Assembly: GCA_018613035.1 (NCBI GenBank)
Contig: JAGGRA010000029.1
Coordinates: forward strand, 55,585-119,584
Source: Pseudomonas sp. ISL-84
GTDB taxonomy: Bacteria > Bacillota > Bacilli > Bacillales > Cytobacillaceae
DNA length: 64,000 nt
Direction: 5' to 3'
Of the stretch, positions 43,500-52,129 are shown piece by piece. The translations under genes were made by a program, and so were the position numbers. The notes below the pieces were generated by a model. It did no database searches. It worked only from the letters and a program-made list of their open reading frames with translations, and had not been told where the DNA came from. How positions within the stretch are numbered: position 1 is the stretch's first letter; the number at the start of each line of letters is the position of its first letter.

Positions 43500-44966
43500 T
43501 TAAGAACCTTTGATGAAGACCGTTTTAATAGCTGTATAAAACTCTTTCGCAGCTTCACCCTGTTCGCGTGAGCCTGTGCTTGAGGCTTTCATGCCGCCGA
43601 ATGGCGCCTGCAGTTCTACTCCTGCACTTTCCGCATTAATACGGACAAGACCTGCTTCGATTTCATCAATGAATTCCAGAATGGAGCTGATATCGGAAGT
43701 AAAGATGGATGCGCTCAATCCGTATTTTGTATTGTTTGCTAGGTCAATGGCTTCTTCCAGGTCAACTGCTCGAATAAGAGCGATCACTGGCCCGAAAATC
43801 TCTTCCTGTGCAATCGCCATATCTGGTGTCACTTCTTCAAAAATCGCTGGTTTAACGAAGAAGCCTTTATCATATTCTCCGCCTGTCAGCACTTCGCCGC
43901 CATGGACCAGTCTCGCACCTTCATTTTTCCCAATCTCGATGTACTTATTGAACGTGTTGAATTGGCTTTCGCTTGCACAAGGCCCCATCCAGATGCCCTC
44001 TTCAAGGCCATTTCCGACTGTGATTTTTTCGGAAGCTTCGATAAGCTTTTGCTTGAATTCGTTATAAACATCGGCTTCTACGATGACGCGGCTTGAAGCC
44101 GTACATTTTTGTCCTGATGAGCGGAATCCGCCGCTGATGACCGCTTCAACAGCCTGGTCAAGATTAGCATTTTTCGCAACAATGACAGGGTTCTTTCCGC
44201 CCATTTCAAGCTGGAACTTGATGCCGCGAGCAGCAGCTGCTTTCGCTACGCTTTGTCCGACACTTTCTGATCCTGTAAAAGTAATGGCATTCAATTTAGG
44301 ATGATCGATCAATCCCTGGCCGATCTCAGAGCCTGAGCCCGTTACAAAGTTTAAGACACCTTCAGGAAAGCCGGCCTCTGCAAAGCACTCGACCACCTTA
44401 GCAGCTGTAACAGCCGCTTCACTGGCAGGCTTGAATACCACTGTATTTCCGTATACAAGGGCAGGCGCAATTTTCCAGATCGGAATCGCAACCGGGAAGT
44501 TCCAAGGAGTGATCACACCTACAACTCCAAGCGGCGCACGCTTTGTGAACATAAGGGCATCTTTATCGGTTGATGGAATCACATCCCCCTCTTTGCGCAT
44601 ACCTTCTCCTGCATAATAACGAAGAATCGCGATGCCTCGGGCTGTTTCTCCTTTTGCTTCAGGAAGGGTCTTTCCCATTTCTCTTGTCATGCTTTCCGCA
44701 ATTTCATCCAGTCTTGATTCAAGGATGTTTGCTGTCTGGAACAATAGCTGGCCTCTTGCCGACTGGCCAAGCTTGCGCCATGCTTTTTTCGCATTGAATG
44801 CCGCCTCTACAGCCTGGTTCAGCTCTTCCTCAGTAGATTTTTGCACATAGCCCACTGCTTCCTTTGTAGCCGGGTTAATGCTTTCAATAACTTTGCCGGA
44901 TGCTGATTCTTTCCATTCATTATTAATAAAATTGCTGTACGTTTTTGTTTCGATTGTAGTTTTCAT
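43500..44966 (-). CDS. Alpha-ketoglutarate semialdehyde dehydrogenase (YcbD/GucD-like)
   Basis: 488 residues from the ATG at 44966 with AAAGGAGAGG upstream, the same length as B. subtilis YcbD. Aldehyde dehydrogenase landmarks are Asn156 (PWNFPVA), Lys179 (FKPASEA), Glu254 (QLEMGGKNP) and the nucleophile Cys288 (SSGQKCTAS). It oxidises 2,5-dioxopentanoate to 2-oxoglutarate with NAD(P), the last step of non-phosphorylative pentonate and glucarate/galactarate breakdown. It sits downstream of the FAH-type dehydratase and UxaA-type genes, which fits that role. The open frame continues upstream to 45152 only because the intergenic repeats happen to lack stops. Confidence 0.93.
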   Translation of the reverse strand: MKTTIETKTYSNFINNEWKESASGKVIESINPATKEAVGYVQKSTEEELNQAVEAAFNAKKAWRKLGQSARGQLLFQTANILESRLDEIAESMTREMGKTLPEAKGETARGIAILRYYAGEGMRKEGDVIPSTDKDALMFTKRAPLGVVGVITPWNFPVAIPIWKIAPALVYGNTVVFKPASEAAVTAAKVVECFAEAGFPEGVLNFVTGSGSEIGQGLIDHPKLNAITFTGSESVGQSVAKAAAARGIKFQLEMGGKNPVIVAKNANLDQAVEAVISGGFRSSGQKCTASSRVIVEADVYNEFKQKLIEASEKITVGNGLEEGIWMGPCASESQFNTFNKYIEIGKNEGARLVHGGEVLTGGEYDKGFFVKPAIFEEVTPDMAIAQEEIFGPVIALIRAVDLEEAIDLANNTKYGLSASIFTSDISSILEFIDEIEAGLVRINAESAGVELQAPFGGMKASSTGSREQGEAAKEFYTAIKTVFIKGS

Positions 44967-45071
44967 GTTATTACCTCTCCTTTTAGTTAATTTATGCTTA
45001 ACGGACTCAGTCACCCGCGGGCGGTCAGAGAATCCTTGGCGCGGCTGATGAGTAATTCTGCAAAACAAGCA

Positions 45072-45335
45072 TTTGGCCGATAACTGGCCAGTTTCGGCCG
45101 ATAAAATCATGAATTTGGCCGTTAAATGGCCGTTTTTGGCCGATAAATTCATGAATTTGGCCGTTAAACTACTATTTGACTTGCTGCAAAATACCTTTTG
45201 GCCGGTATATCCGGTGGTTTGGCCGGTATTTTCCTAAAAATGGCCGGTAAATGTTATCCGGCCCGCTATCCGAGTCTGAAAATCTTCTAATTTAGGTTAT
45301 TTAGCCGTTTTTTTCTAATTCCAGCCGGTAAATGC
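45072..45335. repeat. Array of eight or more degenerate ~20-nt units (TTTGGCCGATAA type)
   Basis: Units such as ATTTGGCCGATAACTGGCC, TTTCGGCCGATAAAATCATG, TTTGGCCGTTAAATGGCCG and TTTGGCCGGTATTTTCC recur about every 20-22 bases from 45072 to 45255, with stray units at about 45303 and 45322. They fill the 380-base gap between the UxaA-type large subunit and the semialdehyde dehydrogenase gene; outside them I see only the ribosome binding site region. Confidence 0.85.
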
Positions 45336-45346
45336 CAAGCCTTTTA

Positions 45347-46525
45347 TTAAAATGTTGGACCAATACGCCAAATTCCGAAGTCGTGCTGCTTCAATATTTC
45401 TGCTTTTGTCAATTTTCCATTTGCTACAGCCTGGATTTCTTTCATGATGCGTCCGCCGACTTCTCCTACTGTTTCTTTGCCGTCAACGATAGGTCCTGCA
45501 TCAAGATCCATGTTTTCGTTCATGCGTTCGAACATCGGTGTATTTGTTGAAATTTTAATAACTGGAGCGATCGGTGACCCGGTCGGTGTGCCGCGCCCGC
45601 TCGTAAATAGGACGATTTGTGCGCCTCCAGCCACCATACCTGTTAACTGTTCAATATCATGGCCCGGCGTATCCATCCAGACCAGCCCTTTTTTGGTTGG
45701 AATCTGTGCATAGTCAATGACTTCTTCCAATCGGCTTGTACCCGATTTGGTTGCAGCCCCAAGCGACTTTTCTTCGAGAGAGCTTAGCCCGCCTTCAATG
45801 TTGCCAGGGCTCGGATTGCCGGTACGAATGTCAACGCCCATTTGGATCGAGCGATTTTCCATCATTTTAATGACGGCATACGCTTTTTTGGCGACTGAGT
45901 CATTCGCTGCACGGTTGGCAAGTAAATGCTCTGCACCGATTAATTCGGTCGTTTCGGCTAAAATCGCGGTGCCGCCCTGTTCAACGATCATGTCGCTTGT
46001 GCGCCCAACAGCTGGATTTGCCGAAAGGCCGGAGCATGCATCAGATCCCCCGCATTCTGTACCGACGATTAATTCGCTGAAATCGCATAGCTCCCGCTGT
46101 ACCATAGAGGCATCCTGAACCATTTTTACCGCTATTTTTGCCACCTCGGCAATCGTTTGAAGCGTTCCTCCATGTTCCTGGATCGATACTGTTTCCACAG
46201 GCTTTCCGCATTTGGCGATTTCATCCCCAATGCGGTGTGCCTGATGGGTTTCACAGCCAAGGCCGAGAACGATCACACCGTAAACATTTGGGTTCATCCC
46301 CATTCCGGCATATGTTCTGGCCGTCTGGTCATAGTCCGTTCCAACCTGTGCACAGCCATGCTGGTGTATGAATGTAACCGTTCCGCTGACAAGCTCTGTC
46401 ACCCGCTGGGCAGTTTGCGTTGCACATGTAATTGTTGGCAGTATAAGCACATGATTTCTTACCCCAACGCGGCCATCAGGACGGCGGTAACCCCAAAATT
46501 GAAGTTTCTCATTGAACAACTTTGT
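45347..46525 (-). CDS. UxaA/GarD family dehydratase, large catalytic subunit
   Basis: About 393 residues from the GTG at 46525, inside the end of the small-subunit gene; a TTG at 46516 is an alternative. FWGYRRPDGRVGVRNHVLI is the typical family start, followed by HQHGCAQVGTDYDQTART, LGLGCETHQAH, VGTECGGSDACSGLSANPA and DTPGHDIEQLTGMVAGGAQI. The conserved cysteines and histidines bind iron. In altronate or galactarate dehydratases this domain is fused to an N-terminal SAF domain; here it is a separate gene. It dehydrates an aldonic or aldaric acid to a 2-keto-3-deoxy acid; the substrate is not determined. Confidence 0.92.
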   Translation of the reverse strand, partial: TKLFNEKLQFWGYRRPDGRVGVRNHVLILPTITCATQTAQRVTELVSGTVTFIHQHGCAQVGTDYDQTARTYAGMGMNPNVYGVIVLGLGCETHQAHRIGDEIAKCGKPVETVSIQEHGGTLQTIAEVAKIAVKMVQDASMVQRELCDFSELIVGTECGGSDACSGLSANPAVGRTSDMIVEQGGTAILAETTELIGAEHLLANRAANDSVAKKAYAVIKMMENRSIQMGVDIRTGNPSPGNIEGGLSSLEEKSLGAATKSGTSRLEEVIDYAQIPTKKGLVWMDTPGHDIEQLTGMVAGGAQIVLFTSGRGTPTGSPIAPVIKISTNTPMFERMNENMDLDAGPIVDGKETVGEVGGRIMKEIQAVANGKLTKAEILKQHDFGIWRIGPTF

Positions 46526-46808
46526 CACCTCTTCCTCTTTTGCCTTCCAGATTATGAACATGCACATGTTCCCCGGCATCGATCGGGACGACTGCCGCCC
46601 CGATCACTTCACCATATTTAATAATGTCATCCCCCTGGGGAATGGCTCTGACAGCGAATTTATGGCCAAAGCGGATAGGCTCAAGAATCCTGACTGTTTT
46701 TTCGATGCCCTCTGCTTTGACAATCACTTCAGCTTCTGCAGGTATATCTGAAAGAGCGACAGCTACACTATCTTTCTCGTTTAAATAAAGTGTTTTATAC
46801 TCACTCAT
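46509..46808 (-). CDS. UxaA family dehydratase, small SAF-domain subunit
   Basis: 99 residues from the ATG at 46808. It is a single SAF domain (YLNEKDSVAVALSDIPAEAE, IRFGHKFAVRAIPQGDDIIK, HVHVHNLEGKRG), equivalent to the N-terminal domain of altronate and galactarate dehydratases. It overlaps the large subunit by 17 bases, so the two are made together and should form one enzyme. It starts four bases after the FAH gene stops, in the same operon. Confidence 0.92.
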   Translation of the reverse strand: MSEYKTLYLNEKDSVAVALSDIPAEAEVIVKAEGIEKTVRILEPIRFGHKFAVRAIPQGDDIIKYGEVIGAAVVPIDAGEHVHVHNLEGKRGRGDKVVQ

Positions 46809-46812
46809 TTCC

Positions 46813-47709
46813 TCACCCCTTAGCGGCTTGCCTCGCTTTTTCGCTTTGGACAACCGGGTTATTCAGAACGCCGATTCCAGGGATTTCAATTTCAATCCGG
46901 TCATTTTCGGCTAATGTAAATTCATTTGGCGGTACAACACACGTTCCTGTTAGGAGTACCGTTCCGTCAAAAATATCATTATCAAGCACTAAGTAATGGA
47001 CAAGCTCATCCAGCGTGCGCTTCAGCTGATTGACCTTCGCATCCCCGTAAAAGACAAGCTCTTCATCGCGGTAAATGCGGCAAATAATTTGGAATTCATA
47101 AGGGTCTGAAACAGCTTCTGCCAATACAATAGCCGGCCCAATGGAGCAAGAGTTTTTCCAAACCTTTGCCTGCGGCAGGTAAAGCGGGTTTTCACCTTCA
47201 ATGTCACGGCAGCTCATGTCGTTACCAGCCGTGTAGCCAAGGACATTTCCCTCTTTATCAATAACCAGGCCCAGCTCAGGCTCCGGAATTTGCCAGTTGG
47301 AATCTGAACGGAGATAAACAGGATCATTCGGTCCTACCGTTCTTGCAGCCGTTGATTTAAAGAAAATTTCCGGTCGTACGGCATCATAGACTTTGTCATA
47401 AAACGTCTCACGGTCAAGCTTGCCTTGAGTTGCTTCATAGTTTCGCGCTTCTCTGCTTTTTTTGTATGTCACGCCTGATGCCCAAACTTCTGGAGCATCA
47501 ATCGGAGTTGTTAGCTGAAGGCCTTCCAATGGCTGCTTTTCTGCTTCAGCCGCAATTTGTTTTACAATATCAAATGCCGTTCTATTATCTTCTCGTGCTT
47601 TGGCAATCAACGACATAAAATCGCTGAATGGAAGGTCTGCTACTTCATTTTCATTTGTCACAGCTGCAAGTTGTTTTTCATTTTCTTTTAGGTAGCGAAT
47701 AATTCTCAT
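46813..47709 (-). CDS. FAH family protein, 2-keto-3-deoxypentonate dehydratase type
   Basis: 298 residues with CAGGAGG upstream. Unlike the FAH protein at 38.4 kb it has the long N-terminal domain and the motifs VWASGVTYKKSREARNYEA, EIFFKSTAARTVGPND, WQIPEPELGLVIDKEGNVLG and NDMSCRDIEGENPLYLPQAK. These are features of the 2-keto-3-deoxy-D-arabinonate (or L-arabinonate) dehydratase group, which yields 2,5-dioxopentanoate. The dehydrogenase for that product is encoded three genes downstream, supporting a Weimberg-type pathway. The metal site is formed by Glu/Glu/Asp of the EPELGL and NDMS regions. Confidence 0.88.
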   Translation of the reverse strand: MRIIRYLKENEKQLAAVTNENEVADLPFSDFMSLIAKAREDNRTAFDIVKQIAAEAEKQPLEGLQLTTPIDAPEVWASGVTYKKSREARNYEATQGKLDRETFYDKVYDAVRPEIFFKSTAARTVGPNDPVYLRSDSNWQIPEPELGLVIDKEGNVLGYTAGNDMSCRDIEGENPLYLPQAKVWKNSCSIGPAIVLAEAVSDPYEFQIICRIYRDEELVFYGDAKVNQLKRTLDELVHYLVLDNDIFDGTVLLTGTCVVPPNEFTLAENDRIEIEIPGIGVLNNPVVQSEKARQAAKG

Positions 47710-47743
47710 TGTTTATTCCTCCTGAATGACCGATTGTCATTTT

Positions 47744-48511
47744 TTATATTTTTTGATACTCATAACCGAGATCCTGTGAAATGCTCGTGCTGCAATCTTT
47801 TAATATGCCTACGTAATGCTCGCGGGTTTCATCTGTAACTTTTGTAGCCGGCATGGACATGCTTATGCCTGCTATAACCTTGCCTGAATAATCCTTGATC
47901 GGAACAGCGAAGCAGACAATGCCTGGTTCGTTTTCTTCATTATCCACTGAATATCCGGCCATCCGGACATGGTCGATCTCCGAAAGTAATTCTTCCTTTG
48001 AAGATATCGACTTTGGTGTTTGCTTTGTGTATTGATAGTTTTTAAGAAACTGGTCCAGTTCGGCATCTGTTTTCGTCGAAATTAGCGATTTGCCCACCGC
48101 GCTTGTATGAACGGGAACACGGCGGCCAATGCGGGAATAAAGGACGGTAACACCGCTTCCTTCAACCTTATCGATGTAAACGCCTTCCTGACCGTCCAAG
48201 ATGACCAGATGGACCGTCAAGTTCGTTGTCGCTGATAGCCTTTCAAGATGCTGTCTGGCCACTTTGCGCAAATCGAGATTGCTTAGAACCATATTGCCCC
48301 GTTCAAAAAGCTTCAGGCCAAGCCGATACTTTCCATTCTCCTCATTTTGCGAGATATACCGCTGTTCCTGTAAGGTTTTTAAGAGCGAATGAACGGTGCT
48401 TTTATGCAGGTTCATTCGCTTGCTGATTTCAGTAATGGATAATTCTCTCTCCCGCTCGTCAAATAAATCCATTATTTTTAATGCGCGTTCCACTGATTGG
48501 ATAATAGGCAT
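47744..48511 (-). CDS. IclR family transcriptional regulator (KdgR-like)
   Basis: 255 residues with TAGGAG upstream. The N-terminal winged helix-turn-helix (IQSVERALKIMDLFDERERE, ITEISKRMNLHKSTVHSLLK) is followed by the IclR effector domain (about 75-250), including GSGVTVLYSRIGRRVPVHTS and the ENEPGIVCFAVPI stretch. IclR repressors of this type bind 2-keto-3-deoxy sugar acids and release DNA. It is encoded within the operon it probably controls, and a 26-bp motif in front of each TRAP operon (55142-55167, 58361-58386) is the likely operator. Confidence 0.93.
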   Translation of the reverse strand: MPIIQSVERALKIMDLFDERERELSITEISKRMNLHKSTVHSLLKTLQEQRYISQNEENGKYRLGLKLFERGNMVLSNLDLRKVARQHLERLSATTNLTVHLVILDGQEGVYIDKVEGSGVTVLYSRIGRRVPVHTSAVGKSLISTKTDAELDQFLKNYQYTKQTPKSISSKEELLSEIDHVRMAGYSVDNEENEPGIVCFAVPIKDYSGKVIAGISMSMPATKVTDETREHYVGILKDCSTSISQDLGYEYQKI

Positions 48512-48571
48512 TTCCGCTCACTCTCCTAGTTCTATTTAGCCTAATTTTACAGGATATTTGACGAGCATGCC

Positions 48572-50776
48572 TTATTTTGAAATCGTGCTTTTTTCATGCA
48601 TGATAATATCTTTCTCATAATCCAGCACTGCATCTTCCACAACAGCCAATGGAACAACACCATTTGCAGCATCGGTATGGCCATACATGCGATTGCTTGC
48701 TGCAACCAGCTTCTGGCGTGCTTTCATTCGCATTTTTCTCTCTTCTGCAAGTGTTCGTCTATCTTCTTTTACGCTGTCTGAAAATAAGTGAACAACGTTT
48801 CCTGCGAAAAGCTGGGCTCTGTCAACAAAATCAATGCGGCGTCCTCGAAGCTGAAGGTGAACAACGTCACCAGTCTGAAGGAAACCAATTCCTCCATCTT
48901 CATAGGCTTCAGGTGTCATATGCCCGATTGCTGCACCATACGTGACACCAGAATAGCGTCCATCACTAATGATGGTTGCCAGTTTTTTCATCACGCGGTT
49001 GGCATTAATATGCTGCATTGGCGTGAACATCTCAGGCATTCCGAATGCCACAGGACCCTGACCGGCAATCACAACTGAAATTTTTAAAATGCCTTTTTCA
49101 GCCATTTCGTCAAATAATTTTTCGTATGTTTCTTCTTTTAGCAGTTCCCATTCTTCCTTATTGTTATATTTAAGAGTTTCAAGGAGCAGGTTATGATCAA
49201 ATAATTTTTTCTCTTTTATACTGTTCAAGAGATTTGAGTCCAGCAGGCTTTTATTCGCATCATCTTCATTCTCGAAATAAAGGACGAATGCAAGCTTGTC
49301 ATCGAACTGGTCAAGCTGAGGCGTCGGCATGCCGCTTATTTTTACAACAGCGCTTTCAAAGAAGTTTCCTTGCAGCACATCTACCCCGCTGAATGTCCTG
49401 CGCGGCGTTGATAGGATCACTGGGTTTTCTTTAACACTTACAGCTTTCAAGCTTTGTGTAATAGCCAATCTTTCTCTCCATGTTCTGGCTGCAACAGTCG
49501 GAGCATCCTGATCCATTGGTACCCCGTTTTCAATCAGTTCATAAAAGAGTGTTTCCATCCCTCTGCTCGTACCGCTGCAGCACTGCATGGCGAGCGAGTA
49601 AATATCGCGCCCTTCCGTCAGGCTGTAGTCAAACAGATCCGGTATTGGGTGCTCATGATGAATGCGATCCAAGTCCCATAAGCTGAATTTGTATCCTGCA
49701 TAGAGCATGCCTGCAACGATATGCATCATCAGGTTAGTGGATCCGCCAGAGGCGCTGTGGATGCGAATGGCATTTTTAATGTTTGCAGCAACAATATTGG
49801 AGACGCCATATTTTTCTTCATTGATCATGGTGGCAAAACTGTCAAGAACGGCATTGATCTGCCTTTGTGTTGGCGGATCTGTCAGCAGTTCAACTGCTGG
49901 ATGAACTAAGCCCATTCCGGCAACCAAATGGCGGGAACTATTGCCCGTTCCATTAAAAGCACACACACCGCCCTGGCCATCACATGTTGCAACTGCCAGC
50001 CGCATTTCAAAATACTTATGCTGTTCTTTGGTTATAATGCCCCGTTCATAGGCACGCTCGAAAACTCCCTGGAAAGCTGTATTGGATGAGCATTGCAGGA
50101 TATAGGCCATTGTGTCGCGCAAATCAATCGCCACATCTGAGGCACCTTCCGCCTCTGCTTTTTTCGCCAGCTCTTCCAGCTCGGCGATGACATCATCCGG
50201 AATCGAACCGCCTTCCAAAACATGTGCTGGTGCAAATGTTGCAAAAAACGGAGCCTCACCGCGGTCGCGCCTTACACGGTCTACATGTGCCAATGCGCTT
50301 ACAACACCAAGAGGCTGTTTATCGCACCCTTGAATGACAAATGCACCGTGATAACTATGTGCTTCAAGCTGGTTGACAACCATTTGGGCAACAGCGTTTC
50401 GGCTTTGCAGGGAATAGCTCATGCCCTGATTGCTTTGAGCTGTACCGTCGCACATTACCGGAGTAGAAAAGTAAAAGGGAACGCCTCCGTTTTGCCAAAT
50501 GCGGATTGCCGCCCGAGCGGAAGTTTGATAATCCATTATGTGAGCCGGGTGATCCGATGAACCGCCGATAATAGCAATACGAGGGGCATTAACCTCCAGG
50601 CGGTTATAGATTTCTTCGAGTGTCCAATCCGGCTTTCCGCCTTCATATGAGGAACCAAGTGTCAATTTTGCACGGTCAAGCAGACCCGCTACCGTAATTG
50701 GTTCATTGGCTTTCCCCTGCACGTTATCACGGTAAGGGTTTACAGGATTATCAATAAGTGGATATAAATGTTTCAT
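48572..50776 (-). CDS. IlvD/Edd family aldonate dehydratase, YjhG/YagF (xylonate dehydratase) type
   Basis: 734 residues with AAGGAG upstream. It belongs to the iron-sulfur dihydroxy-acid/phosphogluconate dehydratase superfamily: IIGGSSDHPAHIMDYQTSAR, PVMCDGTAQSNQGMSYSLQS, IQGCDKQPLGVV, ATCDGQGGVCAFNGTGNSSR and the C-terminal ISDGRYSGVTYGAAIGH. The pattern is that of the YjhG/YagF group, known as D-xylonate dehydratases. It is longer than the roughly 655 residues of the E. coli proteins; residues about 515-585 form an extra Leu/Lys/Glu-rich helical segment. It would turn a pentonate (or hexonate) into the 2-keto-3-deoxy acid used by the FAH-type dehydratase downstream. Confidence 0.92.
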   Translation of the reverse strand: MKHLYPLIDNPVNPYRDNVQGKANEPITVAGLLDRAKLTLGSSYEGGKPDWTLEEIYNRLEVNAPRIAIIGGSSDHPAHIMDYQTSARAAIRIWQNGGVPFYFSTPVMCDGTAQSNQGMSYSLQSRNAVAQMVVNQLEAHSYHGAFVIQGCDKQPLGVVSALAHVDRVRRDRGEAPFFATFAPAHVLEGGSIPDDVIAELEELAKKAEAEGASDVAIDLRDTMAYILQCSSNTAFQGVFERAYERGIITKEQHKYFEMRLAVATCDGQGGVCAFNGTGNSSRHLVAGMGLVHPAVELLTDPPTQRQINAVLDSFATMINEEKYGVSNIVAANIKNAIRIHSASGGSTNLMMHIVAGMLYAGYKFSLWDLDRIHHEHPIPDLFDYSLTEGRDIYSLAMQCCSGTSRGMETLFYELIENGVPMDQDAPTVAARTWRERLAITQSLKAVSVKENPVILSTPRRTFSGVDVLQGNFFESAVVKISGMPTPQLDQFDDKLAFVLYFENEDDANKSLLDSNLLNSIKEKKLFDHNLLLETLKYNNKEEWELLKEETYEKLFDEMAEKGILKISVVIAGQGPVAFGMPEMFTPMQHINANRVMKKLATIISDGRYSGVTYGAAIGHMTPEAYEDGGIGFLQTGDVVHLQLRGRRIDFVDRAQLFAGNVVHLFSDSVKEDRRTLAEERKMRMKARQKLVAASNRMYGHTDAANGVVPLAVVEDAVLDYEKDIIMHEKSTISK

Positions 50777-50803
50777 GTCAACACTCCTTATCTATCAATC
50801 TGC

Positions 50804-50834
50804 AAAAATAGCAAATCATTTTGCAGCTATTTTT
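50804..50834 (-). terminator. Hairpin between the LarA-like and YjhG-like genes
   Basis: AAAAATAGC and GCTATTTTT pair over nine bases around a 13-base loop in the 62-base gap. With T residues in the descending arm it could attenuate transcription or stabilise processed mRNA within the operon. Confidence 0.5.
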
Positions 50835-50838
50835 CGAA

Positions 50839-52089
50839 TTAATCGAGCACCAATTCTTCCAGCTCTGAAATAATGTCCAGATTGCTATTTTGTTTGGCTT
50901 CGTCAATCAGGCTTTCCGAGATCCAAATCTCTCCGATGTCTAATGTATTCTTGATTCTAACGGCTCTTACCTTGTTTAAATCAAAGGCATTGCAGGTTTT
51001 AATAGCAGCCTTGACCGCAAGCTCTTTTGTTTCAAGCACCATCGGCAGTTTAATGACTTCAATAACGGTGCTTGTCAATGCGTTCGCATAGCCTTTTTCC
51101 CAGATAATCTCATCCACAACCGCCTTGGTTGTCATGTCCGCCATGCCAATGCCATTTGCATTGCCATGCGTTTTTTCTGTGAGGCCGAGCACAACTGTTC
51201 TTTTAATATCGGGTCCGCCAGTGGCGTAAGGTGTAGCAAAATTCCCTGTTATATTCGGATCCATCCCATCCCCTGAAATATCCTTGCCAAGCTCATCTAC
51301 TATCAGAACATCAAACTCATCAAAATGAATTTTGGGCATTAAGGATTTCGCTTCTTCTAATAATTCGGGCTCGGCTTTTTCCAGATCTTCTGCCGGGACC
51401 GCGATGACTTTTGCCACCTTGTCATATGCATTTTCAAGAGAAGCAAGGCCGAAAATGATCGGCGCTTTCGATAAGGAGATTTTGGCCATTTCAGGCACAT
51501 GCTCTGCCATATATTTAAAGCTATAGGCATGCGCGGCTTCTGCCCCTTTTTGCTTGCCAAGCCCGATCGTAATCATTTTCATTAGCCCGCTTTCAATGGG
51601 ACCCCGGAAAGCTGTATGGGGCTTAATCCGGTTAATGACGACAATTTTATCTGCTTCATAGGCGTTTTGATCAATGTAGACCGGGAGTCCATTTGGAAGT
51701 TCGCCAATTTTGACCACTTCCATGGAAGATTTAATCGGTGCCCCGACAGCTTCTTCCGTCACACCCAATTGCTGAAGCACATCAATCTGGCCTTCGTCTG
51801 TCGCCCCGCCATGGCTTCCCATTGCCGGAACGATAAACGGCTGGCCGCCAACACGTTTGATTTCGCTTACTGTCTCGCGCACAAGCACAGGCAAATCAGC
51901 CAGGCCTCTGCTTCCAACCGCAACCGCAACAGAATCACCTTCTTTTATTTTCGTAAGCACATTGGTTTCATTTAGTGTTTTCCGAACCTCAGCTCCTACA
52001 TCTTCAAGCTGGGGCGCATGAAATTTCTGCTTCACTTTAACCATTTTGGGAATGGGAATATCCTTCAAGATTTCTTTAATGATGTCCAT
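50839..52089 (-). CDS. LarA-family nickel-pincer hydroxyacid racemase/epimerase homologue
   Basis: 416 residues with GAAGGAG upstream. The lar_N domain is recognisable (VAVAVGSRGLADLPVLVRET). Residues matching the LarA site are His93 in PAMGSHGGATDEG, His158 in INRIKPHTAFRGP, Lys171 in ESGLMKMITIG (candidate covalent cofactor lysine) and His187 in GAEAAHAYSF (candidate nickel ligand). LarA enzymes use a nickel-pincer nucleotide to invert a 2-hydroxy acid by hydride transfer; characterised homologues include malate racemases and a D-gluconate 2-epimerase. Between TRAP transporter and aldonate dehydratase genes, C2 epimerisation of a sugar acid is the likely job (inference). LarE is encoded 14 kb downstream in the same island. 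Confidence 0.9.
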   Translation of the reverse strand: MDIIKEILKDIPIPKMVKVKQKFHAPQLEDVGAEVRKTLNETNVLTKIKEGDSVAVAVGSRGLADLPVLVRETVSEIKRVGGQPFIVPAMGSHGGATDEGQIDVLQQLGVTEEAVGAPIKSSMEVVKIGELPNGLPVYIDQNAYEADKIVVINRIKPHTAFRGPIESGLMKMITIGLGKQKGAEAAHAYSFKYMAEHVPEMAKISLSKAPIIFGLASLENAYDKVAKVIAVPAEDLEKAEPELLEEAKSLMPKIHFDEFDVLIVDELGKDISGDGMDPNITGNFATPYATGGPDIKRTVVLGLTEKTHGNANGIGMADMTTKAVVDEIIWEKGYANALTSTVIEVIKLPMVLETKELAVKAAIKTCNAFDLNKVRAVRIKNTLDIGEIWISESLIDEAKQNSNLDIISELEELVLD

Positions 52090-52129
52090 ATCCTTATCTC
52101 CTTCATCATGATCACTCTGACAGCTTCAA

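Noticed and set aside
44967..45152. N-terminal extension of the semialdehyde dehydrogenase
   Set aside because: It is translation of the GGCCGATAA-type repeats; a strong ribosome binding site before 44966 and the family length of 488 residues fix the start there.
45072..45335. Repeat array as a possible CRISPR
   Set aside because: Units are only about 14 bases, degenerate and irregularly spaced, spacers are shorter than ten bases, and no cas gene is present; the same holds for the arrays at 26531 and 35812.
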